Shown here piece by piece: positions 53,291 through 63,116 of a stretch of DNA of 64,000 bases. The DNA is from Pectinophora gossypiella (lineage: Eukaryota; Arthropoda; Insecta; Lepidoptera; Gelechiidae), in contig NC_065406.1 in assembly GCF_024362695.1 (NCBI RefSeq), positions 13,826,001-13,890,000 of the forward strand, written 5' to 3'. The notes beneath the pieces were generated by a model that ran no database searches, was not told the DNA's origin, and worked only from the letters and a program-made list of their open reading frames with translations. A program made the position numbers and the translations under genes. Position 1 is the stretch's first letter; every line of letters begins with the position of its first letter.

Positions 53291-55140
53291 ACAAAGATTT
53301 TAATGATTTTTGTATATGTGACAAATAATAGTAATTCAATACATTAGTCAGTAAATCACTTAATTTTCAATAACAAAATTTACGTGCTTGGAATGTTGGA
53401 GATACCAATTGAATGGTAACACTTGCGTCATCAATGGGCTAGCAATGGCGGATTGTCATAGGATTGAGCATACCAGTAAGCCCTGCACGACAACCGGTCC
53501 GCGCGTGGTGCGAATTATATCGAAGCCTTCGACCAATAGCCTTTTGACGTCCATCTACTTAGATAGCATTCGTATCGTTTATTAGTTGAAGCGCTCAATA
53601 TAATTCGCGCCGTGCGCGGCGCCGTTATCATGCAGACCCGGCAGGTCTTCTTATACCATGGCGCTATCGATTCGAGCATTATTTTAACTGGCAGTAAAAG
53701 TTTACTGTCATTGCCACTACGGAAAGGTCGACGAGTAATAACAGCTTTATGGCAGAGCATTAGTGCCGAGAACCTACATATGTTACCGTATTAAAGGAAT
53801 CCATGATAGCCGTGATTTAAATCATTGAGGCACGGGTCCGAACGCACTCTGGCTCTAAACAAAACCACATTCTACTACATTCATGTTACAATCATAGATA
53901 ATAGATTTGTAGAATGTTTGCCCGGTTAATGGCAATAGAGTTGCCATTACATGGGACTTAGCTGGCGAAGAGTGAGCGTAAAAAACACCTTGAAGCTAAA
54001 CGTAGACAGAGTTGTACTTACCGCCCAGTTTCATTACACGAAGCGGGAGTTTGTAGGAAACCACGCGCGGATTTATGTATGACCATGCACATACATACAC
54101 ACTCGAACATTGTTTACAATAATGTAAGCCCTGCGAAGCGTATTCAGAAATAAGTTCGGCAGCAATATGTCCGTTTTGAACTAGCATTTCTAAATGCGCC
54201 CCCGGAACGCTTACCGTATCGGTTGTGTCCGCTTTGAGCTAAACCACATAAATGTAGCTCTGCGATAATTGAGCTAAGTGAAAAGTTGAAACAGAAATAG
54301 TTTTTACACTCTAATTAAGTGACTGACAACCTCATAGGGTTACTCAATACCTAATAAAATTATCATAATGCAGGTAGGTACTTACCTATAATCCTCCAAA
54401 CACCGCTCTAACTTGACAAATTTTCACTGTAGACAAAGAAATGCCTGACTTACCTGAAATAGATTCACCAGAAGATAGATAGATGGATAAAATCTTTTAT
54501 TAGATTTAAGACGTTACATTGACTTCTTAATATTAAAATTTGAACATATTTTAAATGTAAGACTTGAAACTAAAAAGGGTACCTACTCCAAACTTAAAAA
54601 GCTAAAAAACCTCAAGACGGACACCAGCAAACTCGAAATTGTTAAATCAAGATAAAAATCAAAATCACCTATAAGTCATCTTGAAGAGTCACCTATAAGT
54701 ACCTACCTATAAGTAGAATAGCATTTCAGACGCTTTTCAATAGAGGAAGACTATCAATGGAAACTCCCCGCACCTAACTTTTCTTGGATTCAATTTCTAT
54801 AAAAGGCGCGTTTGTCCTCATTTCGTTACTTTACTAAATCAAGTCAAGTCAGTGTTGAATTAGGGCAACCGGCCAGTAGCGACCTGTCAATAACGCCGTA
54901 AGTGCAAATTTGCTTTTGGAGCGCTTACACTACCTACCGTACCGGCTGTGAAGGGTTAGGCAGTAGGTATGAAATAGTAAAAGGGGTCAGAGCGGATTTG
55001 CAAACAGTAGGTAGAGAGGCTCGCTGAAATAAAGGAAATTGTGTAAGTACCTCGAACCTCGTTATTTCTGTATTGTTTTGTAAATCACAAAACAATCTGT
55101 ATTACACAATTATAAATAAATTAACAATTCAAGACCTTAC
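53291..55140. other. No recognised gene; M1-related scrap
   Basis: 53475-53530 shares CCTGCACGACAACCG and TTATATCGAAG with M1 blocks. Several 60-80 residue frames (53388-53794) lie in a GC-richer part but show no domain. The rest, to the region before TMBIM4, has no recognised repeat. Confidence 0.4.
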
Positions 55141-55530
55141 GTGTCTAATCGTCAAACAATTCCCCCCGAGTTATTCCAGGCGCAAAGGTCCCCATTACAC
55201 TCGCCGCATTACCACGTTGTATGGCAATGGACAAATTTTATCTTAGATATCTGGATATCGACGAATGTGTACCTACAATATTATTTACGTTATTTAGGGC
55301 GAATCATTATTTTTTATTTATTTTCAATGTTTTGTCAGCTTTACATTCTATTTGATTATAAAATACCTATAGAAGTAGTACATTCAGTCAGTAGAATGGT
55401 GTCGCAAAAGGGGTACCTACCAGACATAAACTTATCCGGGACTTGGATTTTGTATGGCCCATGCATGGACTTAGTTAAATTTTTCGGTGAAATTACCAAG
55501 GATGATCCGGCATCTCCAGCAAAACATTAA
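55141..55530 (+). other. 129-codon open frame, probably not a gene
   Basis: Open from ATG/GTG-type start to TAA at 55528. Composition is hydrophobic with aromatic clusters (YYLRYLGRIIIFYLFSMFCQ) but shows no signal-peptide logic, no domain, and no splice partners. It lies 440 bp before the TMBIM4 start. I keep it only as a note. Confidence 0.12.
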
Positions 55531-55850
55531 TATCCGGATAACGGATAGCCGGATACCAGATTTGTTTAACCCTCCTTTTTGCTTCGCTGCAGTCGGATAA
55601 AAAGTATGTTTAATTTTTATAGGCACTTTATATAGTATGTTATAATGCTTTTTAAAGCTACACGCGGCCAGCGGCATTTGTTAACGCTACGTCCACATAC
55701 TCGTATTCAAACCTATAATAATTTAATGTTTTTTAAAATTATTTTTAGTTGACCAGTAATATTTTTTTAAATTTCAATAAAAACCAGTTATTTCTTGGTT
55801 ATTTCACTGGTTTATTTTTTACCCATAGCAACATTAAATAAACGTCAATG

Positions 55851-55967
55851 TCAGTTGTAGCGAAGGTCGTCGAGTGAAACGTAGCGCAAACGAAAATTTC
55901 TAAACATTGCTTTTATTTTCCATTTTTATTAAAAAAGCGTTTAAAATCTGTGCTGAATACCGTCAAA
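55851..55967 (+). promoter_or_regulatory. TMBIM4: Putative TMBIM4 core promoter and 5' UTR
   Basis: An arthropod initiator-like TCAGT lies at 55851-55855, 113 bp before the ATG, followed by a CpG-richer stretch unlike the surrounding AT-rich DNA. No TATA box is evident. The site is inferred from motif and position only. Confidence 0.35.
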
Positions 55968-56033
55968 ATGGCTTCTATACCATTAATGTACGCTCAAGAG
56001 GACTGTGAGCTGGGTGGAAAGGAGAATATTGAG
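55968..56033 (+). CDS. TMBIM4: TMBIM4 coding exon 1 (residues 1-22)
   Basis: The exon encodes MASIPLMYAQEDCELGGKEN plus IE, a short polar cytosolic N-terminus. The donor is GAG|GTAAGC, phase 0. Intron 1 (56034-57025, 992 bp) is AT-rich and I recognise no repeat in it. Confidence 0.85.
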
Positions 56034-59000
56034 GTAAGCTTCTTGTTGTTTAATTTAATGTCTTGCACCATTATCATGTAAATCGAAAGTATTGAACAGT
56101 CCAATTTGTCACGATTCGACCTTGAGTAAACAGCTATTACTGATTTTTATTTACCTCTATAATGATCCTCACCATAATATATAATATTTAAGTTTCATTG
56201 TCGTATAAAAGACAAAAGAATTTCATACTCTTTTATGTAAATAAAAAATTACTTGTCTACAGTTTATGACGAAAATATCACCTGAGTTCATTACTGCCAT
56301 TTTAGATAAGGCTCCATGCAATCTCATAACATGTTTTATCTTCATTTCTATTGGATAACAGCATATTTACATTCTATTTTGTAATGTTTGAATGTCTAAG
56401 CTGTTAAGGAAGGGATGTAGTGTTTACATAAGTACATAAACACATCTTATTGTAATACACATAGGTATAATTAAATATTTAAATAAATATGTAATATATT
56501 ATAAAATACTTGAATCGATTATTACAATCAGTATTTCCTACTTGCTTACTTAATTTCTGTAAAATATTAATGTTGCACTTTAATATTTCAGAAAAATATG
56601 TCTGTTTAGTTGTCCCTATTTATGATATTTACTAATCTTTAACTCCAATTATGGAATTCCTATTTTTTCTTGAACTGTATTTTTTAAGGAAACTCCATAG
56701 CAAATTCATGCCTATTGCAAATTATTGAAATAAAATTTTAAAAAAAGGTGGGCCTTTGTGGCTGAATATCTTTGACACCATTGTCAGTGTGGTTGATCAT
56801 AAAAAGAACATGCTTGCTTTGTCATAGCTACTATCTTAACATTAAAACAATATTAGATATTTATAAGATTTTCTTGACCTATTCAGATATTGGATGGCAT
56901 TTCCTACTAGGTAGGCTAAAATAACAACACAAACTCACAAAAACTAAGAACCTTTTTCAAAGCATAGAGAGAGGCAAACATGTTACCATTTTGTCTAATG
57001 AAATACTATAATATAATCATTTCAGGATGATTTTGCATACCGCAACAATGTGATGAGTGCAGACAAGGAGATCCGTCTTGGGTTCATTCGTAAAGTGTAT
57101 GGGTTACTGACCATACAGCTGCTTGCCACGGTTGCTATAGCCGGAGTGTTCCTACTGTGCAAACCAGTGCAGGGCTTCATCCATCGGAAGTAAGTTATCC
57201 TTCTAAGACAACAATCTGATTTCCAGTCATATTAATTGGGTCATGTACTAATTCTGATTACTAAATAAAGACAGATGTAAAACTAACGAAAAACATTTTT
57301 TTTTTCTATTTAACTTATTTATGAATTTTAATTTAAAATTTTAATCAAGAAAAACATAATAATAAGTCTGATATTTTATCACGTTTTTCTATGACGTCAT
57401 AGTGTGCTTTTTGATACAAATTCTATAGTAATTTCGTGTTTCGACGTTTAGTAGAAAGTAACTGATTTGACTAGTTGGAAACTAGCCTATTTAAAGATGG
57501 ACATTTAATTTTTAAGAAATTTTGACCTTGTAATACTTAAAAATTTTGTCACATAACGGCAACTACTGTAGTGACATGCACAAAAATACCAGAAGCTTTC
57601 CTGAAAACATTTATAAAATATTTCTGCAGGTCCTGCACGACAACCGCTCACGTATTATATCGAAGGTTTCGATAGAAAATGCTACCTACGTGGAAAGACA
57701 TTGTACGGCTCTTGATTAAAACCCTCCATAGTATTATATCGATTTTATATTGTGCCATTTTTTTGACGTGACTTATTATATTACTAGCCGGACAAAGTTA
57801 GGGCGAGGGCAGGACAGCACCCTGAAATACATTATGCCTTCTAAAAAGTTTGAACACCAACGTTTTTTCTTCCAGTGATTGGATGCTGATGATAGCATTT
57901 ATTCTAAGCTTGGTCACACTGTTCGCGCTCATTGCCAAGCGGCGAGATTCTCCGGCCAATCTGTACCTTCTGGCTGGCTTTGTAAGTATCTTCCTTAACA
58001 TTAACCTTTCTTTTCTTTTCCTGTTTTGTTTGTTTCCTTGTACAATATTGACGTCATTGGTTTTTTCCTCAATAGAATCATGTCACTGTCATTCGGATGG
58101 TATGACTACCTTAACGACTCGACACAAGCCCTCCTACAACTATACGTTTAATTCTGCTGGCCAGTTATTCTGTGCGCCATGTGGCCGAATCTTCAAATCG
58201 AAGTTCGGTTTTGCTAGTCATATTAGAGCCTATCATAACATCGACCTGGGATAGACATTTAGGAGTCGCCGTCGCCGGACACGGCTTGGATGAGGATGAT
58301 GGATGACTACCTTAACTGTTATATGCAATCATCATCATCTCCCTAACATTAACCCGTTTTCACAGGGTCCGCTTACCGTATACCTACCGTAGATAAAACA
58401 TGGTACATAAAATACGCCGAAAACTTGACGCCAACTTAGCAATACATTCATCCACAGCGGTGTATAAATTTAATAAAATCATCGTCATATAACGTAACGT
58501 CTTCATAACGCGGTTGGGTTATACAAGTCTACTCGGTCGTCTACACCTACGTAGTTAGAGCACGGATCGCTATTTCAGCTCTAACTTTTCGTCCCACTTT
58601 TCTTGCGTTCTTTGTGTAATAAGTCAATAAACAATCCCCCCCTCAAGAAACGAAGCTTTCATTGATGCAATCCCATCAATCATCAAGTAAAACAAACATA
58701 CAATAAAACCACGCCAGAGCTACTGCAGCGCCGACAGTAATACTATTTTCCTTTGCCAATTTCAGACAGTAGTGCAAGCCTACACAGTGGGTGTGGTGGT
58801 ATCGTTCTACGACACGTTCATAGTGCTGCAGGCTCTCGGCCTGACCTTCGCAGCAGTGTTCGCTCTCACCGTCTACACACTCAACACCAAGAGAGACTTC
58901 TCCTTCGTCGGATATGGGTTAGTATTATGCAATAAGCACACATTCCCAAAAAAATATAATAGACGGCGCTGTACATCGATAACAGACATACACATTATAT

Positions 59001-60604
59001 CTTTGTTATGACTTGACACCCATGTCAATGGCTGGAAGCTCTAAGACCTGGACCAGATTCGTAGATAACAAAAAGAATGTAGAGAAATGGGGGAGGCCTT
59101 TGCCCGAAGGCACACAGATTGGTTATTGTAGATTAAGGAAAAACTTTAAAATGTAACTTATATATCTGAAAAAGGCTTTAAATAAATAAATTACACCCAG
59201 GCACGGCAAATGTTCAGGGTTATGATTGAGCCGCCAAAGGCCCCTGACATGGCTCATGTAACAATTACGCACTTACATCAGTAAATAAATTTAAAGCTCA
59301 TGTGAAGCTTACTTTATGTAAAAAAGCTTATTATAAGATTAATGACTACCTAAATGATAAAAATGTCTGGTATTGAATGTGTTCCTCTAGTTATTAAATA
59401 ACTTGTATTGTATATCCTCATTGGTTTTAAAAGATGTGTTGCTGTTGCAGTTTCTTGTCATTCTTCTCCTCAGCCATAACACCTTGCGAAATGACGTAAA
59501 TTCAAAAATGTTACATTACCTTCAACAAGTTTATCCATGATAATTACTTTGAATAAATGATTCTGATTTCTAACCGGGACCAACGGCTTAACTTGCCTTC
59601 CGAAGCACGAATCATCTTACTTTCGGACAATCAGGTGATCGCCTTGTAATGTCCTAACCAAACTAGGGATCACAAAGTGAGTTGAATGTGTTTTTGCACT
59701 ACTCGATTCTTATCCAACCAGAGTCTGTCAAATTAAGGATCCGAAAAGGCTGTAGATCTATTTGTATGGTAGCTTACGCACTTCCTTTCTATGCGGTATA
59801 TCTAAGTAATTTTCTACTATCCATCATTCTCGGACGCATAAGAATCCGATTTAGATCCGGTAGAGGGAGCTGCGATCGAAGAACCCACCACCATAGCGGG
59901 TTCACTAGTTTTTATAACCATGACACCAGGTTGATGAGGTTGGTATTGATAATCCACCTCACAATCCACACTATAAGAAGTTTATTTTTTATACCTTTCG
60001 TCTCTAAACCGGCGTGCGTGTATGAAGCGATTGATGAATGTGGAAGCAAGTGTGTCAGGATCGAAGGAAATGGAATCCCATAGTCTGCCTACCCCGGTGG
60101 AGAATAGGCGTGAGTTTATGTATGTATGTATCATAACCGTGGAGAAAATGGGTTCTCGAATGGAGACCGCGTCTTTGAAAACGTAGTGTAGAACGCCCTT
60201 AGGAGAAATGAAATGGCGACATCCGTAAGGTGACTTAGAGTGGCTAGAGCTCAGTGGCTTGCTATAGGAAAGGCCAATGTCCAGCAGTCAATGAGGGTAG
60301 GTTACTAATGATAGAAGTACGTGGATTGTTAACATTTTGGATTCTTTCCAGGCTGGTTGCCGGTCTCACAGTGCTCATCATTGGAGGACTTCTCCAAATC
60401 TTCATCCAAAGCTCGGCTTTCGAAATCGCCCTGTCCTTCACCGGGGCAGTCCTCTTCGGCCTCTTCCTCATCTTCGACACCCAGCAGATGATGACCACAC
60501 TATCCCCCGAGGAGTATATCCTGGCTACGATCAACCTGTACATGGACATCATCAACCTTTTCCTGTACATACTGCGTATCCTCAATGAGTTGAATAGGAA
60601 TTAG
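55968..60604 (+). CDS. TMBIM4: TMBIM4 / Lifeguard-4 (Golgi anti-apoptotic protein) family gene, 5 coding exons, 246 aa
   Basis: Joined exons 55968-56033, 57026-57189, 57876-57981, 58766-58917 and 60352-60604 give one uninterrupted 741-nt frame. All introns are GT-AG, with phases 0, 2, 0 and 2. Seven hydrophobic segments can be drawn at about residues 46-67, 80-97, 104-126, 130-151, 160-182, 187-204 and 218-237. Family landmarks are FIRKVYGLLTIQLL (42-55), FYDTFIVLQA (126-135), TVYTLNTKRDFS (147-158), LIFDTQ (202-207) and SPEEYILA.INLYMDIINLFL (214-234). The length fits TMBIM4 (about 238 aa) and there is no long proline-rich N-terminus as in TMBIM1/2/3. In the family these are Golgi/ER membrane proteins that modulate calcium leak and cell death. 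D205 and D228 match the paired acidic residues tied to pH-dependent calcium leak in bacterial BsYetJ. The start is the first ATG of the exon in good context (caaaATGg). Fragments of repeats lie in introns 2 to 4 but no exon is damaged. Family assignment is firm; the exact paralogue within TMBIM is a little less so. Confidence 0.93.
57026..57189 (+). CDS. TMBIM4: TMBIM4 coding exon 2 (residues 23-76 and part of 77)
   Basis: The acceptor is TTTCAG|GAT and the donor CGGAA|GTAAGT (phase 2). It encodes the conserved FIRKVYGLLTIQLL entry into the first membrane segment and the loop ending CKPVQGFIHR. Intron 2 (57190-57875) holds M1 and Retro-P fragments. Confidence 0.92.
57240..57815. repeat. Repeats in TMBIM4 intron 2: M1 block and Retro-P scrap
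   Basis: 57240-57490: TTACTAAATAAAGACAGATG, GACGTCATAGTGTGCTTTTT, TGACTAGTTGG. 57530-57690: TTTTGTCACATAACGGCAAC and TCCTGCACGACAACCGCTC. 57765-57815: GACGTGACTTATTATATTAC and GCCGGACAAAG. All are non-coding and within the intron. Confidence 0.6.
57876..57981 (+). CDS. TMBIM4: TMBIM4 coding exon 3 (residues 77-112)
   Basis: The acceptor is TTCCAG|T, completing Asn77, and the donor is TTT|GTAAGT (phase 0). It encodes membrane segment 2 and the KRRDSPANLYLLAGF stretch, equivalent to the NRHKYPLNLYLLFGF region of vertebrate TMBIM4. Frame reading past the donor gives an artefactual longer ORF. Confidence 0.92.
58080..58390 (+). repeat. Repeats in TMBIM4 intron 3: LINE coding end and SINE-D scrap
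   Basis: In frame 58084-58254: LFCAPCGRIFKSKFGFASHI then RAYHNIDLG-stop, a C2H2-like C-terminus found at the end of some non-LTR ORFs, followed by GAGTCGCCGTCGCCGGACAC. 58325-58385 is an inverted SINE-D 3' part (CCCTAACATTAACCCG). Not part of the TMBIM4 protein. Confidence 0.55.
58766..58917 (+). CDS. TMBIM4: TMBIM4 coding exon 4 (residues 113-162 and part of 163)
   Basis: The acceptor is TTTCAG|ACA and the donor GG|GTTAGT (phase 2, a slightly weak donor with T at +3). It encodes membrane segments 3 and 4 (VGVVVSFYDTFIVLQALGLT) and TVYTLNTKRDFSFVGYG. Confidence 0.92.
59200..59690 (-). repeat. Repeats in TMBIM4 intron 4: SINE-B split by LINE-Q
   Basis: SINE-B (-) pieces 59215-59282 (GAGCCGCCAAAGGCCCCTG) and 59573-59685 (CCGGGACCAACGGCTTAAC) flank a sense LINE-Q 3' end (59283-59570) ending GAATAAATGATTCTGATTTC. 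Confidence 0.65.
60000..60130 (+). repeat. LINE-R (RTE-like) 3' scrap in TMBIM4 intron 4
   Basis: AACCGGCGTGCGTGTATGAA, CGATTGATGAATGTGGAAGC and AGGCGTGAGTTTATGTATG. Confidence 0.6.
60352..60604 (+). CDS. TMBIM4: TMBIM4 coding exon 5 (residues 163-246, stop TAG)
   Basis: The acceptor is TTCCAG|G, completing Gly163. It encodes the last three membrane segments with the LIFDTQ and YMDIINLFL acidic motifs, and ends ILNELNRN-TAG at 60602-60604. A long antisense frame over this exon is a shadow. Confidence 0.93.
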
Positions 60605-61360
60605 ATGCGAAGGGAATGTCCACAGTGGTGCGTAAATGTTTCTTCTGTACTTTTAGTATTAGCCAGTCAGAGATGGTAAAGATATGAGCGTTAGGAGGGG
60701 GAGCGAGATAGAATTATAACTCTGTCTCTATCTCTAAGATATTAAACACCTTTCACCATCCGCGATTAGCATCTAGTTTAACGAAGTTGTGAAAGATTTA
60801 AAGTTGGAAAAAAGGCGAAAGTTTTCGTAGAAGATATTTAGAAATTAATTTGATACAAGAGGCAGCCAGATTATAAGTAAATGATGAATGAGTGTAGGAT
60901 AGATTAAGAACGGCAGCCCAAAGTTGGTATACGTTGACTGGAACTAAGCCTTTACATCAGGTATCAGGTTTCCATAAAAAGCATATAAGTGCGCAATGTC
61001 GACAATGTCAAATAGCAATATTGCTTTTTTATATGAATTGCTTCAATGTGGCCTTTTTACCTTTAACCCCCTGGTTTGGAAGATGGATGTATATCCAACA
61101 AATGTTCACAACTTCTGCAAACTTAACGAAGTATTGTCCTTCAGTGTACCTACTCTCTTCTTATGTATTTTGTTCAGTCAATAACACTACGCACCGTGTG
61201 ATGTGAATTATAACCACTGTGGAATATTAAATACTTACAATTTTAATTTGGTCTATCTTAAAATGCTAAAAGCATAACTTTGACCACTTAATTTATAAAA
61301 AAAACAGTATCAAATACCATTCCACCACATTAAATAGTTTAAGGTTGTTTTATAATAAAA
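60605..61360 (+). other. TMBIM4: TMBIM4 3' UTR with candidate poly(A) signals
   Basis: No recognised repeat follows the stop until the Tc1 element. ATTAAA at 61226-61231 and AATAAA at 61355-61360 are candidate cleavage signals. Either would end the transcript before the transposon at 61481. Confidence 0.4.
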
Positions 61361-61480
61361 GAGCAATAATTTATTTTATCACAATTCTATTTTGACTGAA
61401 AATTATTTCTATTTTGAAGGAAGCTTTATGGAGCAAAGGAGTTTATATGCAAAGGCTGTGAAAGCAAATAATGTAATATA

Positions 61481-61507
61481 CACTTCTCATCAAAAAAATC
61501 GAAACAC
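61481..61507. repeat. Left terminal inverted repeat of the Tc1 element
   Basis: These 27 bp are the exact reverse complement of 63090-63116 and are preceded by TA. Confidence 0.93.
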
Positions 61508-61817
61508 TTCCGTTTTCATTGTTTCTGTCCGAATTTAACACAAAAAAGAATTCATACGATGAAAAAAAATACATAAATGTATAGCTGGCAGTTTGGCCAT
61601 TACAGTAATAAGCGAAAATTCTAAATTCAAAATTAGTATTTCATTTGTTTATCTTATAAACGAAATGAATCACTGTTTTGAGACAAATGTGTGTTTAGGG
61701 TTGGAGTACATTTAGCGTTTAAAAACTAAAAATTGGCGCCTATCCTTAAACTTTTTGTTTTTTATTTCAATACTGTGACTTTGGGACGTCTGAAAAAAGG
61801 TTTTTTTTCTAAAACGT

Positions 61818-62846
61818 ATGGATACTTCGCCCACAGAAGCCGCCCAAGTTGTGGCATTGCTGGATTCTGGCCTTAGTCAGCGTGTTGTGGCTGCAAGACT
61901 GCATCTAAGCCTGTCATCTGTTCATAGAGTCTATAAACGTTATCGGGAAACTGGTTTGTTCACGCGCCGTTCAGGATCTGGCAGGAATCGGGTCACTTCT
62001 GAGCGAGATGATCGATTTATTGTAACAACTTCTTTAAGAAATCGACGCCTTAACGCTTTTCAACTGCAGCAGCGGCTTCGTGTTGTACGAAGGGTGGCTG
62101 TAAGTGACTCTACAATTAGAAGAAGGTTGAAGGATCGTGGACTGGTACCGCATAAGCCAGCAAATGGGCCGAAATTAACTGCAGACCATCGAAGAGCGCA
62201 CCTTAACTTTGCACGTGAGCACCTAAATTGGTCATACCTACAGTGGAGCAAAGTCCTCTTTTCTGATGAGTGTAAAATTATGCTGTATGGTAACGACGGA
62301 AGGAACAAGGTCTACAGAAGAGACGGAGAACGCTATGCACAATGCTGCATTGAAGAAAAGGTCAGCTATGGTGGCGGTTCGTGGACGGTTTGGGGAGGAA
62401 TCAGCGCCGACGGTAAGACAGAGCTTGCTTTCGTGTCTGGGCCACGTCTGCCTGCACTAAACTGTCATCGGTACGTCGAAGAGTGTCTCGAGCCTCATGT
62501 GATGCCCTATGCACATTTTATTGGCAACGGCTTCATATTCATGCACGACAATGCTAGGGCTCACACCGCGGGCGTCGTACGAGATTATCTTAACGAAGTC
62601 GATATCTCTATTATGGAATGGCCAGCAAGAAGCCCGGACATGAATCCCATTGAACATCTGTGGGATGAATTAAAGAGACGAATTCGAGCAAGAGATCCTG
62701 CCCCAGAAACACTTAGCCAGCTGCAAGATGCAATCCAAGAGGAATGGGACAATATACCACAGCATGTGATCGTGACTCTCATCCGATCGATGAAGAACCG
62801 TATGGAAGCAGTAATTAGAGCTCGGGGAGGGAATACAAGTTATTAA
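61818..62846 (+). CDS. Tc1-family transposase, 342 aa, apparently intact
   Basis: This is a cut-and-paste transposase acting on the flanking inverted repeats. Two helix-turn-helix units are visible, at about residues 14-42 (LSQRVVAARLHLSLSSVHRV) and 78-109 (LQQRLRVVRRVAVSDSTIRR). Between them is GSGRNR at 53-58, where the family usually has a GRPR-like motif. The catalytic triad is complete: D150 in LFSDECK, D244 in MHDNARAH and E279 in SPDMNPIEHLW, with 34 residues between the second and third, so DD34E. Length fits Tc1 transposases (about 340 aa). There are no internal stops or frameshifts. AATAAA at 62846-62851 overlaps the stop codon and may serve as poly(A) signal. The start is the first ATG after the left end. 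Confidence 0.95.
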   Translation: MDTSPTEAAQVVALLDSGLSQRVVAARLHLSLSSVHRVYKRYRETGLFTRRSGSGRNRVTSERDDRFIVTTSLRNRRLNAFQLQQRLRVVRRVAVSDSTIRRRLKDRGLVPHKPANGPKLTADHRRAHLNFAREHLNWSYLQWSKVLFSDECKIMLYGNDGRNKVYRRDGERYAQCCIEEKVSYGGGSWTVWGGISADGKTELAFVSGPRLPALNCHRYVEECLEPHVMPYAHFIGNGFIFMHDNARAHTAGVVRDYLNEVDISIMEWPARSPDMNPIEHLWDELKRRIRARDPAPETLSQLQDAIQEEWDNIPQHVIVTLIRSMKNRMEAVIRARGGNTSY

Positions 62847-63089
62847 ATAAACGTTTTTTAGCTTTTTTTTTCATTTACGTGTGTTGTTTTATCCATTTCC
62901 TTTATACTCCATACGGAATAAAAATGACTCATTTAACAAAATACGAAACCTATGAAAAATTCATTTAAATTTAGAACATTAACATTAAGATTTGATAAGC
63001 TCATATTACTCACTATTAAACGACATTTAACATTTATTCCTAAATGTACACATTTTTCTGATAATCCTGACAAAACGTAAACTTGCAAG

Positions 63090-63116
63090 GTGTTTCGATT
63101 TTTTTGATGAGAAGTG
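63090..63116. repeat. Right terminal inverted repeat of the Tc1 element
   Basis: These 27 bp are the exact reverse complement of 61481-61507 and are followed by TA. Confidence 0.93.

Larger units (their letters stand above)
61481..63116 (+). mobile_element. Complete Tc1-like DD34E transposon
   Basis: Perfect 27-bp terminal inverted repeats lie at 61481-61507 (starting CACTTCTCATC) and 63090-63116. TA flanks both sides (61479-61480 and 63117-63118), the standard Tc1/mariner target duplication. The element is 1,636 bp and encloses an uninterrupted transposase with 337 bp in front and 270 bp behind. Intact ends and coding frame suggest a recent insertion. Its left end lies 877 bp past the TMBIM4 stop. 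Confidence 0.95.

Noticed and set aside
57850..58254. 134-residue ORF including TMBIM4 exon 3
   Set aside because: It is exon 3 read through its GTAAGT donor into a retroposon fragment; the conserved protein continues at 58766.
60262..60585. Antisense gene over TMBIM4 exon 5
   Set aside because: It is the complement of a conserved coding exon with no independent support.
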